From Enterobacter chengduensis (GTDB lineage: Bacteria; Pseudomonadota; Gammaproteobacteria; Enterobacterales; Enterobacteriaceae): a DNA stretch of 64,000 nt. Below, piece by piece: positions 50,434 through 59,796 of this stretch; position 1 is the first letter of the stretch, and each line of letters opens with the position of its first letter. Under the pieces are notes generated by a model. That model was not told the DNA's origin, made no database searches, and was given only the letters and a program-made list of their open reading frames with translations. The stretch is from positions 744,001 to 808,000 of the forward strand of contig NZ_CP043318.1 of assembly GCF_001984825.2 (NCBI RefSeq), written 5' to 3'. The position numbers and the translations under genes are program-made.

Positions 50434-51123
50434 ATGCAACAACCTGTGATCTGGCTGGTTGAGGACGAAACCAGTATCGCCGATACGCTGATCTACATGC
50501 TTCAGCAGGAAGGATTCGCGGTAAAGGCGTTTGAACGCGGTTTACCCGTGCTCGAGGAGGCGCGACGGCAGGTACCGGCGCTCGCTATTCTGGATGTTGG
50601 TCTGCCGGACATCAGTGGGTTTGAGCTTTGCCGCCGGCTGCTGGCGCAGCATCCTTCACTGCCCGTGCTGTTTCTGACGGCGCGCAGTGATGAGGTAGAT
50701 AAGCTGCTTGGCCTGGAAATAGGCGCTGATGACTACGTTGCGAAACCCTTCTCCCCCCGTGAAGTCTGCGCGCGGGTGCGGACGATTTTACGGCGCATGC
50801 AAAAATCTGCCGCGCCAACAGAGACGCTGCGCATCGGGCAGTTTGAACTGAACGAGCCTGCCGCGCGCATTAGCTGGTACGGTGAAGCTCTCCCCCTGAC
50901 CCGATACGAATTCTTGTTGCTCAAAACCCTGCTACAGGCCCCCGGGCGGGTATTTTCACGTCAGCAGCTGATGGACAAGGTATGGGGCGAAGACGGCGAC
51001 AGCTTCGATCGAACCGTGGACACCCACATCAAAACCCTGCGCGCCAAGCTGCGGGCGGTGAATGAGGAAATTTCGCCCATCAGCACCCATCGCGGTATGG
51101 GCTATAGTCTGGGCCTTTACTGA
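50434..51123 (+). CDS. creB: response regulator CreB
   Basis: The 229-residue OmpR-family regulator. Receiver domain with phosphoacceptor Asp in LAILDVGLPDISGF, the Thr in FLTARSD and the Lys in VAKPFSPRE; winged-helix DNA-binding domain at about 130-229. It binds TTCAC-N6-TTCAC cre tags in E. coli. creC starts on the TGA of its stop (1-nt overlap). Its partner kinase gene is interrupted here. Confidence 0.95.
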   Translation: MQQPVIWLVEDETSIADTLIYMLQQEGFAVKAFERGLPVLEEARRQVPALAILDVGLPDISGFELCRRLLAQHPSLPVLFLTARSDEVDKLLGLEIGADDYVAKPFSPREVCARVRTILRRMQKSAAPTETLRIGQFELNEPAARISWYGEALPLTRYEFLLLKTLLQAPGRVFSRQQLMDKVWGEDGDSFDRTVDTHIKTLRAKLRAVNEEISPISTHRGMGYSLGLY

Positions 51124-52547
51124 TGCGCATTGGGATGCGGTTGTTGCTGGGATATTTCCTCATCGTGGCCATCGCCGCGTGGTTCGTGCTGTCGATTTTT
51201 GTTCAGGAAGTGAAGCCCGGCGTGCGCAGGGCCACCGAGGGCACGCTAATCGATACCGCGACCCTGTTGGCCGAAATCGGACGCGATGATTTGCTTTCGG
51301 GTCATGCGCAGCAGGGGAAACTGGCGCAGGCCTTTTCTCAGCTTCATCAGCGCCCTTTTCGCGCCAATATCGGCGGGATTCATAAAGTGCGTAACGAGTA
51401 TCACGTCTACATGACCGATGCTCAGGGCCGCGTCGTGTTTGATTCCGCGGGTCTGGCCGTGGGGCAAGACTACTCGCGCTGGAACGATGTCTGGCTGACG
51501 CTTCGCGGCGAATACGGCGCGCGCAGTACTCAGAGTAAATCCGACGATCCGGAGAGCACGGTGATGTATGTGGCCGCGCCGGTTGTGGAGCAGGGCAAGA
51601 TTATCGGCGTGCTGTCGGTCGGGAAACCGAACAGCGCGATGGCACCGGTGATTCACCGCAGCGAGCGACGTATCCTCTGGGCAGGCGGGGCGCTGCTCGG
51701 CATTGCTCTCCTGATTGGCTTTGCAGTGGCGTGGTGGATCAATCGATCCATCGCTACGTTATCGCGCTATGCCGACTCGGTGACCACGGATGCGCCTCTG
51801 CCGCTGCCTAATCCAGGCAGTAGCGAACTGCAAAAGCTGGCCCAGGCGCTGGAGAATATGCGCATTCGCCTGGAAGGGAAAAACTACATTGAACGCTACG
51901 TCCATGCGCTGACCCACGAGCTGAAAAGCCCCCTCGCCGCCATACGCGGCGCGGCAGAAATTCTCTCCGAGCAGCCGCCGCCGCAGGTGGCCACGCGGTT
52001 TATCGATAATATTCTGGTGCAAAACGCGCGTATGCAGTCGCTGGTTGAAAAACTGCTCACGTAGGCGCGGCTTGAAAATCGGGTCGAGATTACGCCTCAG
52101 ACCGTCCGTGTCGATCTGCTGTTTACGCGGCTTGCCGACGCGCGCTCGGCGCTGCTGGCGGCAAAAGAGATTGGGCTGACCCTCCAGCCCGCTTCGCGTC
52201 ATGTTGAAGGCGATCCCGACCTGCTCGAGCAGGCGCTCGGCAATTTGCTGGATAACGCCATCGATTTTACGCCGCAGGGCGGCACCGTTGAACTGGCGGC
52301 CCGGGAAGAGCAGGGGGAAATCCGGCTTATCGTCACCGACAGCGGGAGCGGGATCCCGGATTACGCGCTGGAGCGTATTTTTGAACGCTTCTATTCCCTT
52401 CCCCGCGAGAACGGGCTGAAGAGCAGCGGGCTCGGGCTGGCGTTTGTCCAGGAGGTGGCACGTCTGCATCAGGGAGAGATCACATTGCGTAATCGTGATG
52501 AAGGTGGCGTGATGGCCACGCTGACGCTTCACCGTCCCTTCACATAG
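51123..52547 (+). pseudogene. creC: creC sensor kinase interrupted by amber codon 314
   Basis: Inner-membrane histidine kinase partner of CreB. Reading straight through, the frame is 474 codons, exactly the E. coli length, but codon 314 is TAG (52062-52064), where E. coli has Gln in EKLLQQARLEN. The protein made without readthrough is 313 aa. It has two membrane helices (about 5-27 and 180-203), HAMP, and the DHp helix with His265 in ALTHELKSPLAAIRG. It lacks the ATPase part: N box NLLDNAIDF, G box DSGSGIPD and GLGLAF all lie after the stop in the same frame. No good restart codon for the distal 160 codons. The rest of creABCD is intact. Could be a true nonsense mutation, an assembly error, or a readthrough site in an amber suppressor strain. 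Confidence 0.9.
52528..52543. promoter_or_regulatory. cre tag upstream of creD
   Basis: TTCAC-CGTCCC-TTCAC, an exact match to the CreB-binding consensus TTCAC-N6-TTCAC, followed by a TTCAA at 52549. It lies at the very end of creC and 61 bp before creD, as expected for the CreB-activated creD promoter. Confidence 0.8.
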
Positions 52548-52603
52548 CTTCAAACTGACCCCACATACCCTGGTTACGCTCTCCTCATCACAAAGGAGAC
52601 GTA

Positions 52604-53956
52604 ATGATGAAATCCCCCCTGTTCTGGAAAGTAAGCACCCTGCTGGGGTGCATTCTGCTGCTGTTAGTCCCGCTGTTTATGGTGAGTAACCTCATTTCAG
52701 AGCGTGAAAGCTACCGTAATGATGTCGAAAATACGCTTCGCCAGAGCACCAGCGGACCGCAAAAACTGGTCGGCCCGCTGATTGCGATTCCGGTGACAGA
52801 AATCTTTTACAAGCAAGAGGATGAGAAGAAGGTCGAGTACAAGAAAAGCTATCTGCATTTTATCCTCCCGGAGTCTTTGCATGTTGAGGGCAACCAGCGC
52901 GTCGAGTCCAGGAATATCGGCATCTATGACGGCCAAATCTGGAACAACGCTCTCAATATAAAGGCGCAGTTCAACACCGAAAAAATGACGCAGCTAAAAG
53001 GGGAAACGATGACCCTGGGGCAGCCGTTTATCGTTGTGGGGGTGGGCGATGCGCGCGGTATTGGCACGGTGAAAGTCTCCAGTATCAACGGCGAGACGCT
53101 GAGCGTAGAGCCGGGTTCGGGCGTGTCTGGAGCGCTTTCCGGTGTACATATTTTGCTGACGGATAAAGCGCTGGAGTCAAAAACGTTTGCCATGGAGATG
53201 TCGCTGAATCTGGCGGGGACGGGGAGTTTTGCCGTGGTGCCCGTGGGACGTAACAGCGAAATGGAGTTGAACAGCAACTGGCCGCATCCGGGCTTCATGG
53301 GCAACTATCTGCCGGTGAAACACAAAATTGGTGATTCAGGTTTTCAGGCGAGCTGGCAGAGCAGCTGGTTTGCAAACAACCTTGAGGGCTGGTTTAACGG
53401 GAGCGAATCGCCAGAGTGGGAATCAATCCCTGCTTTTAGCGTTACGGTAGCCACGCCTGCCGATCAGTACCAGCTGACCGATCGTGCGATCAAGTACGCC
53501 ATTTTGCTGATTGCGCTGACGTTTATGGCCTTCTTTGTCTTCGAAACCTTAACCGGATTACGCCTTCACCCGATGCAGTATCTGCTGGTGGGGCTCTCGC
53601 TGGTCCTGTTCTATCTGGTGCTGCTGGCGCTGTCTGAACACGTCGGGTTTACGCCCGCCTGGGTTGTTGCAAGCCTGGTGGGTGGAGCAATGAACGGGAT
53701 GTACCTGCAGGCCGTGCTGAAAAGCTGGAAGCGCAGCGGGCTGTTTGTGCTGGCGCTACTCGGGCTGGACGTGGTGATGTGGTTCCTGCTGCGCTCGGAG
53801 GACAGCGCGCTGCTGTTGGGGTCAGCGGTTCTCGTCCTGGCGCTGTTCGCCGTGATGTACCTGACCCGGCATTTTGACTGGTACTCGCTCTCTCAGCCGA
53901 AGCGGCGTGAACCACCCGCAGAGCCCGATAACGATACGATGCGGATCTGGAAATAA
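52604..53956 (+). CDS. creD: inner-membrane protein CreD
   Basis: The 450-residue CreB-activated protein linked to tolerance of colicin E2 and beta-lactams in other species. One N-terminal helix (about 8-28) is followed by a large periplasmic beta-rich domain and then about five helices from residue 305 on (IKYAILLIALTFMAFFVFETL and onward). Segments IRQSTSGPQKLVGPLIAIPV and NSNWPHPGFMG match E. coli CreD. AGGAG lies upstream of two adjacent ATGs. The C-terminus is RIWK. Confidence 0.94.
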   Translation: MMKSPLFWKVSTLLGCILLLLVPLFMVSNLISERESYRNDVENTLRQSTSGPQKLVGPLIAIPVTEIFYKQEDEKKVEYKKSYLHFILPESLHVEGNQRVESRNIGIYDGQIWNNALNIKAQFNTEKMTQLKGETMTLGQPFIVVGVGDARGIGTVKVSSINGETLSVEPGSGVSGALSGVHILLTDKALESKTFAMEMSLNLAGTGSFAVVPVGRNSEMELNSNWPHPGFMGNYLPVKHKIGDSGFQASWQSSWFANNLEGWFNGSESPEWESIPAFSVTVATPADQYQLTDRAIKYAILLIALTFMAFFVFETLTGLRLHPMQYLLVGLSLVLFYLVLLALSEHVGFTPAWVVASLVGGAMNGMYLQAVLKSWKRSGLFVLALLGLDVVMWFLLRSEDSALLLGSAVLVLALFAVMYLTRHFDWYSLSQPKRREPPAEPDNDTMRIWK

Positions 53957-53983
53957 AAAAACGGCGCAAATGCGCCGTTTTTT
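53957..53983. terminator. bidirectional creD/arcA terminator
   Basis: AAAAAA, stem ACGGCGCA with its complement, and TTTTTT: symmetric, between the convergent genes creD and arcA. Confidence 0.93.
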
Positions 53984-54001
53984 AATACGTTAACTGCGGG
54001 A

Positions 54002-54718
54002 TTATTCCTGCAGATCGCCGCAGAAACGGTACCCTTCACCGTGGATCGTGGCGATGATTTCCGGCGTATCTGGCGTAGATTCGAAATGCTTACGAATACG
54101 ACGGATGGTCACGTCTACGGTACGGTCGTGCGGCTTCAGCTCGCGGCCGGTCATTTTCTTCAGCAGTTCTGCACGGGACTGAATTTTGCCCGGGTTTTCG
54201 CAGAAGTGCAGCATCGCGCGGAATTCGCTGCGCGGCAGTTTATACTGCTCACCGTTCGGGCTGATCAGCGAACGGCTATTGATATCAAGTTCCCAGCCGT
54301 TGAATTTGTAGCTGTCTACGCTACGACGCTCTTCGCTGACCGTACCCAGGTTCATGGTGCGGGACAGCAGGTTGCGTGCACGAATGGTTAACTCGCGAGG
54401 ATTGAACGGCTTGGTGATGTAGTCATCCGCACCGATTTCCAGGCCAAGAATTTTATCAACTTCGTTATCACGGCCCGTCAGGAACATTAACGCGACGTTC
54501 GCCTGCTCGCGCAGTTCGCGCGCCAGAAGAAGACCGTTTTTGCCCGGCAGGTTAATGTCCATGATCACCAGGTTGATATCATTTTCAGAAAGGATCTGAT
54601 GCATCTCTGCGCCATCGGTCGCTTCAAAGACATCGTAGCCTTCTGCTTCGAAAATGCTCTTTAACGTGTTGCGTGTTACCAACTCGTCTTCAACGATAAG
54701 AATGTGCGGGGTCTGCAT
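54002..54718 (-). CDS. arcA: response regulator ArcA
   Basis: Global regulator of respiratory metabolism, phosphorylated by ArcB under anoxia. 238 aa. Receiver with Asp54 in [15 protein letters not shown], Thr in [11 protein letters not shown] and Lys in ITKPFNPRE. Winged-helix domain at about 135-235. The long upstream region has an FNR-box sequence at 54996. Converges on creD. Confidence 0.98.
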   Translation of the reverse strand: MQTPHILIVEDELVTRNTLKSIFEAEGYDVFEATDGAEMHQILSENDINLVIMDINLPGKNGLLLARELREQANVALMFLTGRDNEVDKILGLEIGADDYITKPFNPRELTIRARNLLSRTMNLGTVSEERRSVDSYKFNGWELDINSRSLISPNGEQYKLPRSEFRAMLHFCENPGKIQSRAELLKKMTGRELKPHDRTVDVTIRRIRKHFESTPDTPEIIATIHGEGYRFCGDLQE

Positions 54719-54813
54719 GTTTGCTACCTAAATTGCCAACTAAATCGAAACAGGAAGTACAAAAGTCCCTGACCTGCCTGATGCATGTCGCAAATTAACA
54801 TGATCGGCTTAAC

Positions 54814-54954
54814 GTGACTAAAGTACGTAATTGCGTTCTTGATGCACTTTCCATCAACGTCAACAACATCATTAGCTTGGTCTTGGGTACTTTCCCTTTG
54901 GACCCGACAGTGTCAAAAACGGCTGTCATCCTAACCATTTTAACAGCAACATAA
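54814..54954 (+). CDS. yjjY: YjjY small protein
   Basis: 46 codons from a GTG start. The translation TKVRNCVLDALSINVNN and the end AVILTILTAT match E. coli YjjY, with one visible substitution (L for Q near residue 30). It lies opposite the arcA leader. Function unknown. Conservation of the amino acids supports coding, but as it lies over an arcA leader the constraint could also be on DNA or RNA. Confidence 0.7.
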   Translation: MTKVRNCVLDALSINVNNIISLVLGTFPLDPTVSKTAVILTILTAT

Positions 54955-55353
54955 CAGGCTAAGTGACACCAGACACCCAATAAAACTACGCTTCGTTGAC
55001 ATATATCAAGTTCAATTGTAGCACGTTAACAGTTTGATGAAATCATCGTAGCCGAATGCTAGCCTTTGTCACAATTTTTCAATAAACCAACTAGTTGCGG
55101 ACATTGATTTATAAACAATGCGAATCCAATCAGAATAGGGTATTCATATCGCTATTATCATTATAAAACATAGGGATAATAGTGTTCTGTTAACATTCTA
55201 ACTGATTGTTCAGACAAGGAATAGTTTAGCGTTTTTAATTTGTTGTGAAACGCTATTTCGGTGATTTGTGTTGCAATTTTGTAAATTCGCGCTGCGTAAT
55301 ATGTTGAAGTGCATCACATTTTTACCGGCTAACTGATTAAAAAGAGAGCATAA
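54955..55353. other. arcA upstream/yjtD leader region, 399 bp
   Basis: No gene seen. AT-rich. Contains the FNR-like site at 54996 and probable arcA promoters on the minus strand, plus the yjtD promoter at its right end. Known E. coli arcA transcripts have several start sites in this region. Confidence 0.6.
54996..55009. promoter_or_regulatory. FNR box upstream of arcA
   Basis: TTGACATATATCAA differs from the FNR consensus TTGAT-N4-ATCAA at one base. FNR activates arcA in E. coli. Confidence 0.65.
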
Positions 55354-56031
55354 ATGCATCTGTCGATTGTACTGGTTGCCCCAGCCAGAGCGGAAAATAT
55401 AGGCGCTGCCGCGCGTGCCATGAAGACCATGGGTTTTACCGATTTACGTATTGTGGACAGTACGGCGCATCTGGAGCCCGCCGCCCGTTGGGTGGCGCAC
55501 GGTTCGGGAGATATTCTTGATAATATAACCACTTACGCTACGCTTGCCGACGCGCTGCATGACATTTCGTTTACCGTTGCCACCACCGCACGCAGCCGGG
55601 CGAAGTTCCATTACTACGCCACGCCTGCCGAGCTGGTGCCCATGCTGGAAGAGAAAAGCCAGTGGCTGGAGAAAGCCGCGCTGGTGTTTGGGCGCGAGGA
55701 TTCGGGATTAACCAACGATGAGCTGGCGCTGGCTGACGTTCTTACCGGTGCGCCGATGGTCGCGGATTATCCCTCCCTGAACTTAGGCCAGGCGGTCATG
55801 GTGTATTGCTATCAATTAGCATCCTTAATACAAATTCCCCAGCCGCAAAATACAGGAACCGATGAAAACCAGCTGGCCGCACTTCGCGCTCGCGTGGATA
55901 ACCTGTTAGTGGAGCTGGATGTCGCTGGCGATCAAAAAATGGCTGACTGGCTGCACCAGCGTCTCGGGCGACTTGAACAGCGGGACACGGCGATGTTGCA
56001 CCGTTTGCTACACGATATTGAAAAAAATTAG
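55354..56031 (+). CDS. yjtD: SPOUT-family tRNA/rRNA methyltransferase YjtD
   Basis: The 225-residue TrmJ/TrmH-like protein (also called LasT; E. coli 228 aa). N-terminal SPOUT start MHLSIVLVAPARAENIGAAARAMKTMGF. C-terminal knot motifs LVFGREDSGLTNDELALAD and YPSLNLGQAVMVYCYQL. Substrate not established as far as I know. Confidence 0.9.
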   Translation: MHLSIVLVAPARAENIGAAARAMKTMGFTDLRIVDSTAHLEPAARWVAHGSGDILDNITTYATLADALHDISFTVATTARSRAKFHYYATPAELVPMLEEKSQWLEKAALVFGREDSGLTNDELALADVLTGAPMVADYPSLNLGQAVMVYCYQLASLIQIPQPQNTGTDENQLAALRARVDNLLVELDVAGDQKMADWLHQRLGRLEQRDTAMLHRLLHDIEKN

Positions 56032-56172
56032 CGGAGTAAAATACTGCCATAAGTTTTTACTATGGCGAATAAGTCTGTCTGGGTGGGTTGCATATGGGGG
56101 AATCGGATGAAAATAAATCGGCGAGCAGCGGGACGTGAGAGTCTCGCGAATTGTGATCAAATTAAAAATTCG

Positions 56173-56201
56173 TTGACTTAAGGTGCCCGATCCTTTAACC
56201 C
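56173..56201 (+). promoter_or_regulatory. thr operon promoter
   Basis: TTGACT (56173-56178), a 17-bp spacer and TAACCC (56196-56201), aligning with the E. coli thrLABC promoter. Confidence 0.6.
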
Positions 56202-56250
56202 TAAAAGAATACAGCACAGACAGATAATAATGACAGAGTACACAACATCC

Positions 56251-56319
56251 ATGAAACGCATCAGCATCACCACCATTACCACAACCATCATCATTACCAC
56301 AGGTAACGATGCGGGCTGA
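56251..56319 (+). CDS. thrL: thr operon leader peptide
   Basis: 22-residue leader peptide beginning MKRISITT and ending GNDAG. It carries seven Thr and six Ile codons, so scarcity of either charged tRNA stalls the ribosome and prevents the attenuator hairpin at 56343. Stop is 24 nt before that hairpin. Confidence 0.95.
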   Translation: MKRISITTITTTIIITTGNDAG

Positions 56320-56342
56320 CGCGTACAGGAAAAACAAAAAAA

Positions 56343-56374
56343 AGCCCGCACCTGAACAGTGCGGGCTTTTTTTT
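56343..56374 (+). terminator. thr attenuator
   Basis: GCCCGCAC, CTGAACA loop and GTGCGGGC followed by eight Ts, 26 nt before thrA. Confidence 0.95.
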
Positions 56375-56399
56375 CGGCTAAAGGAAACGAGGTAGAACC

Positions 56400-58862
56400 A
56401 TGCGAGTGTTGAAGTTCGGCGGTACATCAGTGGCAAATGCAGAGCGATTTCTGCGTGTTGCCGATATCCTGGAAAGCAACGCCAGGCAGGGGCAGGTTGC
56501 GACCGTGCTCTCTGCCCCGGCAAAAATTACGAACCATCTGGTGGCGATGATTGAAAAAACCATCGGTGGCCAGGATGCACTCCCGAACATCAGCGACGCA
56601 GAGCGTATCTTCGCTGACCTGCTGCAGGGGCTGGCAGAGGCGCTGCCTGGTTTCCCGCACGCGCAGCTGAAGTCCTTCGTTGAACAGGAATTCGCGCAAA
56701 TTAAACACGTCCTGCACGGCATCAGCCTTCTCGGCCAGTGTCCGGACAGCGTCAACGCGGCGCTGATCTGCCGCGGAGAAAAACTCTCTATCGCCATCAT
56801 GGCCGGCGTGCTGGAAGCGCGCGGCCATCGCGTGACCGCGATCGATCCGGTTGAAAAACTGCTGGCGGTGGGCCACTACCTCGAATCCACCGTTGATATT
56901 GCCGAATCAACCCGCCGTATCGCCGCCAGCAAAATTCCCGCTGACCATATGATCCTGATGGCAGGCTTCACCGCCGGTAACGAGAAGGGCGAGCTGGTGG
57001 TGCTGGGCCGTAACGGCTCCGACTACTCTGCCGCCGTGCTGGCCGCCTGCTTACGCGCGGACTGTTGCGAGATCTGGACTGACGTCGACGGGGTCTATAC
57101 CTGCGACCCGCGCCAGGTTCCGGACGCCAGGCTGCTGAAGTCGATGTCGTACCAGGAAGCGATGGAGCTTTCCTACTTCGGCGCCAAAGTGCTTCACCCG
57201 CGTACCATCTCCCCGATTGCCCAGTTCCAGATCCCTTGCCTCATTAAAAACACCGGTAACCCGCAGGCGCCGGGCACGCTGATTGGCGCGAGCACCGATG
57301 AGGACGGCCTGCCGGTGAAAGGCATCTCCAACCTGAATAACATGGCGATGTTCAGCGTCTCCGGTCCGGGAATGAAAGGGATGGTCGGCATGGCGGCGCG
57401 CGTCTTTGCGGCCATGTCCCGCAACGGTATCTCGGTGGTGCTGATTACCCAATCCTCTTCCGAATACAGCATCAGCTTCTGCGTGCCGCAGGCTGACTGC
57501 CTGCGCGCCCGCCGCGCGCTCGAGGAAGAGTTCTATCTGGAGCTGAAAGAAGAGCTGCTGGAGCCGCTCGCGATTCAGGAGCGTCTGGCGATTATCTCTG
57601 TCGTCGGCGACGGCATGCGCACCCTGCGCGGCATCTCCGCCAAGTTCTTTGCCGCGCTGGCGCGGGCCAATATCAACATCGTGGCGATTGCCCAGGGCTC
57701 GTCAGAGCGTTCTATCTCCGTGGTGGTGGATAACGACGATGCCACCACCGGCGTGCGCGTGGTTCACCAGATGCTGTTCAACACCGATCAGGTCATCGAG
57801 CTGTTCCTGATTGGCGTGGGCGGCGTAGGCGGCGCGCTGCTGGAGCAGGTGAAGCGTCAGCAGGCGTGGCTAAAGAAGAAACATATCGATCTGCGCGTCT
57901 GCGGCATCGCGAATTCTAAAGCGCTGTTGACCAACGTCCACGGCCTGAACCTGGAAAACTGGCAGGCCGAGATGAGTGAGGCAAAAGAGCCGTTTAACCT
58001 GGGCCGCCTGATCCGTCTGGTAAAAGAGTATCACCTGCTTAACCCGGTGATCGTCGACTGTACCTCGAACCAGGCGGTGGCCGACCAGTACGCGGACTTC
58101 CTGCGCGAAGGTTTCCACGTGGTGACGCCGAACAAAAAGGCCAACACCTCGTCGATGGATTACTATCACCAGCTGCGCCTGGCGGCGAGCAAGTCGCGCC
58201 GCAAGTTCCTGTACGACACCAACGTGGGCGCGGGCCTGCCGGTTATCGAGAACCTGCAGAACCTGCTTAACGCGGGCGACGAGCTGCAGCGTTTCTCCGG
58301 CATTCTCTCCGGCTCCCTGTCGTTTATCTTCGGCAAGCTGGATGAGGGCATGAGCCTCTCGGAAGCGACCCGCGCCGCGCGCGAGCTGGGCTATACCGAG
58401 CCGGATCCGCGGGACGATCTCTCCGGCATGGACGTGGCGCGCAAGCTGCTGATCCTCGTGCGTGAAACGGGCCGCGAGCTGGAGCTTTCGGATATTGTGA
58501 TTGAACCCGTGTTGCCAGCCGAGTTTGACAGCAGCGGTGATGTCTGCACCTTTATGGCAAATTTATCCCAGCTTGACGATACTTTTGCCGCGCGCGTGGC
58601 GAAAGCCCGTGATGAAGGTAAGGTATTGCGCTATGTTGGCAACATTGAAGAAGATGGCGTGTGCCGGGTGAAGATTGCTGAAGTGGACGGCAACGACCCG
58701 CTGTACAAAGTCAAAAACGGCGAAAACGCCCTCGCGTTTTACAGCCACTATTATCAGCCACTGCCGCTGGTGCTTCGCGGCTATGGCGCAGGGAACGATG
58801 TTACGGCGGCGGGTGTGTTTGCCGATCTGCTGCGTACCCTGTCATGGAAGTTAGGAGTTTAA
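56400..58862 (+). CDS. thrA: bifunctional aspartokinase I/homoserine dehydrogenase I
   Basis: First and third steps of threonine biosynthesis; threonine-inhibited. 820 aa. Aspartokinase domain starts [16 protein letters not shown], with two ACT domains at about 315-455. The dehydrogenase half begins near 465 with [10 protein letters not shown] and has [13 protein letters not shown]. thrB starts 1 nt after its stop. Confidence 0.98.
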   Translation: MRVLKFGGTSVANAERFLRVADILESNARQGQVATVLSAPAKITNHLVAMIEKTIGGQDALPNISDAERIFADLLQGLAEALPGFPHAQLKSFVEQEFAQIKHVLHGISLLGQCPDSVNAALICRGEKLSIAIMAGVLEARGHRVTAIDPVEKLLAVGHYLESTVDIAESTRRIAASKIPADHMILMAGFTAGNEKGELVVLGRNGSDYSAAVLAACLRADCCEIWTDVDGVYTCDPRQVPDARLLKSMSYQEAMELSYFGAKVLHPRTISPIAQFQIPCLIKNTGNPQAPGTLIGASTDEDGLPVKGISNLNNMAMFSVSGPGMKGMVGMAARVFAAMSRNGISVVLITQSSSEYSISFCVPQADCLRARRALEEEFYLELKEELLEPLAIQERLAIISVVGDGMRTLRGISAKFFAALARANINIVAIAQGSSERSISVVVDNDDATTGVRVVHQMLFNTDQVIELFLIGVGGVGGALLEQVKRQQAWLKKKHIDLRVCGIANSKALLTNVHGLNLENWQAEMSEAKEPFNLGRLIRLVKEYHLLNPVIVDCTSNQAVADQYADFLREGFHVVTPNKKANTSSMDYYHQLRLAASKSRRKFLYDTNVGAGLPVIENLQNLLNAGDELQRFSGILSGSLSFIFGKLDEGMSLSEATRAARELGYTEPDPRDDLSGMDVARKLLILVRETGRELELSDIVIEPVLPAEFDSSGDVCTFMANLSQLDDTFAARVAKARDEGKVLRYVGNIEEDGVCRVKIAEVDGNDPLYKVKNGENALAFYSHYYQPLPLVLRGYGAGNDVTAAGVFADLLRTLSWKLGV

Positions 58863-58863
58863 C

Positions 58864-59793
58864 ATGGTCAAAGTTTATGCCCCGGCTTCCAGCGCGAATA
58901 TGAGCGTCGGATTTGACGTGCTGGGCGCGGCGGTGACGCCGGTGGATGGTTCGCTGCTGGGCGATACGGTGACGGTGGAAGCGGCAGACAGCTTCAGCCT
59001 GAATAACGTGGGCCGGTTCGCCAGCAAGCTGCCGACGGAGCCGCGCGAGAATATCGTCTATCAGTGCTGGGAACGCTTCTGTCAGGAGATCGGTAAAAAC
59101 GTGCCGGTTGCTATGACGCTGGAAAAAAGTATGCCGATTGGCTCGGGCCTGGGCTCCAGCGCCTGTTCCGTGGTCGCCGCGCTGGTGGCGATGAACGAGC
59201 ACTGCGGCAAGCCGCTGAACAATAACCGGCTGCTGGGGTTAATGGGCGAGCTGGAAGGGCGCATTTCAGGCAGCATTCACTATGACAACGTGGCGCCGTG
59301 CTTCCTCGGCGGTATGCAGCTGATGATCGAAGAAAATGGCATCATCAGCCAGCAGGTGCCAGGGTTTGATGAGTGGCTGTGGGTGCTGGCCTATCCGGGC
59401 ATTAAGGTGTCTACCGCGGAAGCGCGTGCGATCCTGCCCGCGCAGTATCGTCGTCAGGACTGTATCGCCCACGGGCGTCATCTGGCGGGCTTTATCCACG
59501 CCTGCTACACCCGTCAGCCGCAGCTGGCGGCCAAACTGATGAAGGACGTCATTGCCGAGCCGTACCGCACGAAGCTGCTGCCTGGCTTTAACGAGGCGCG
59601 GCAGGCATCAATGGATATCGGCGCGCAGGCGTGCGGCATTTCCGGCTCTGGCCCGACGCTGTTCGCCCTTTGCGACAAGCCTGAAACCGCGCAGCGCGTG
59701 GCGGACTGGCTCTCTAAACACTACCTGCAAAATCAGGAAGGCTTTGTTCATATTTGCCGTCTGGACACGGCTGGCGCACGAGTACTGGGATAA
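58864..59793 (+). CDS. thrB: homoserine kinase
   Basis: GHMP-family kinase making O-phosphohomoserine. 309 aa. ATP loop [13 protein letters not shown] and C-terminal [12 protein letters not shown]. thrC follows 3 nt downstream. Confidence 0.98.
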   Translation: MVKVYAPASSANMSVGFDVLGAAVTPVDGSLLGDTVTVEAADSFSLNNVGRFASKLPTEPRENIVYQCWERFCQEIGKNVPVAMTLEKSMPIGSGLGSSACSVVAALVAMNEHCGKPLNNNRLLGLMGELEGRISGSIHYDNVAPCFLGGMQLMIEENGIISQQVPGFDEWLWVLAYPGIKVSTAEARAILPAQYRRQDCIAHGRHLAGFIHACYTRQPQLAAKLMKDVIAEPYRTKLLPGFNEARQASMDIGAQACGISGSGPTLFALCDKPETAQRVADWLSKHYLQNQEGFVHICRLDTAGARVLG

Positions 59794-59796
59794 TTA

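Noticed and set aside
52245..52547. Independent 100-codon gene after the creC amber
   Set aside because: It is in the same frame as creC and encodes only the kinase ATPase part; the TTG start is weak, so it is the distal piece of creC.
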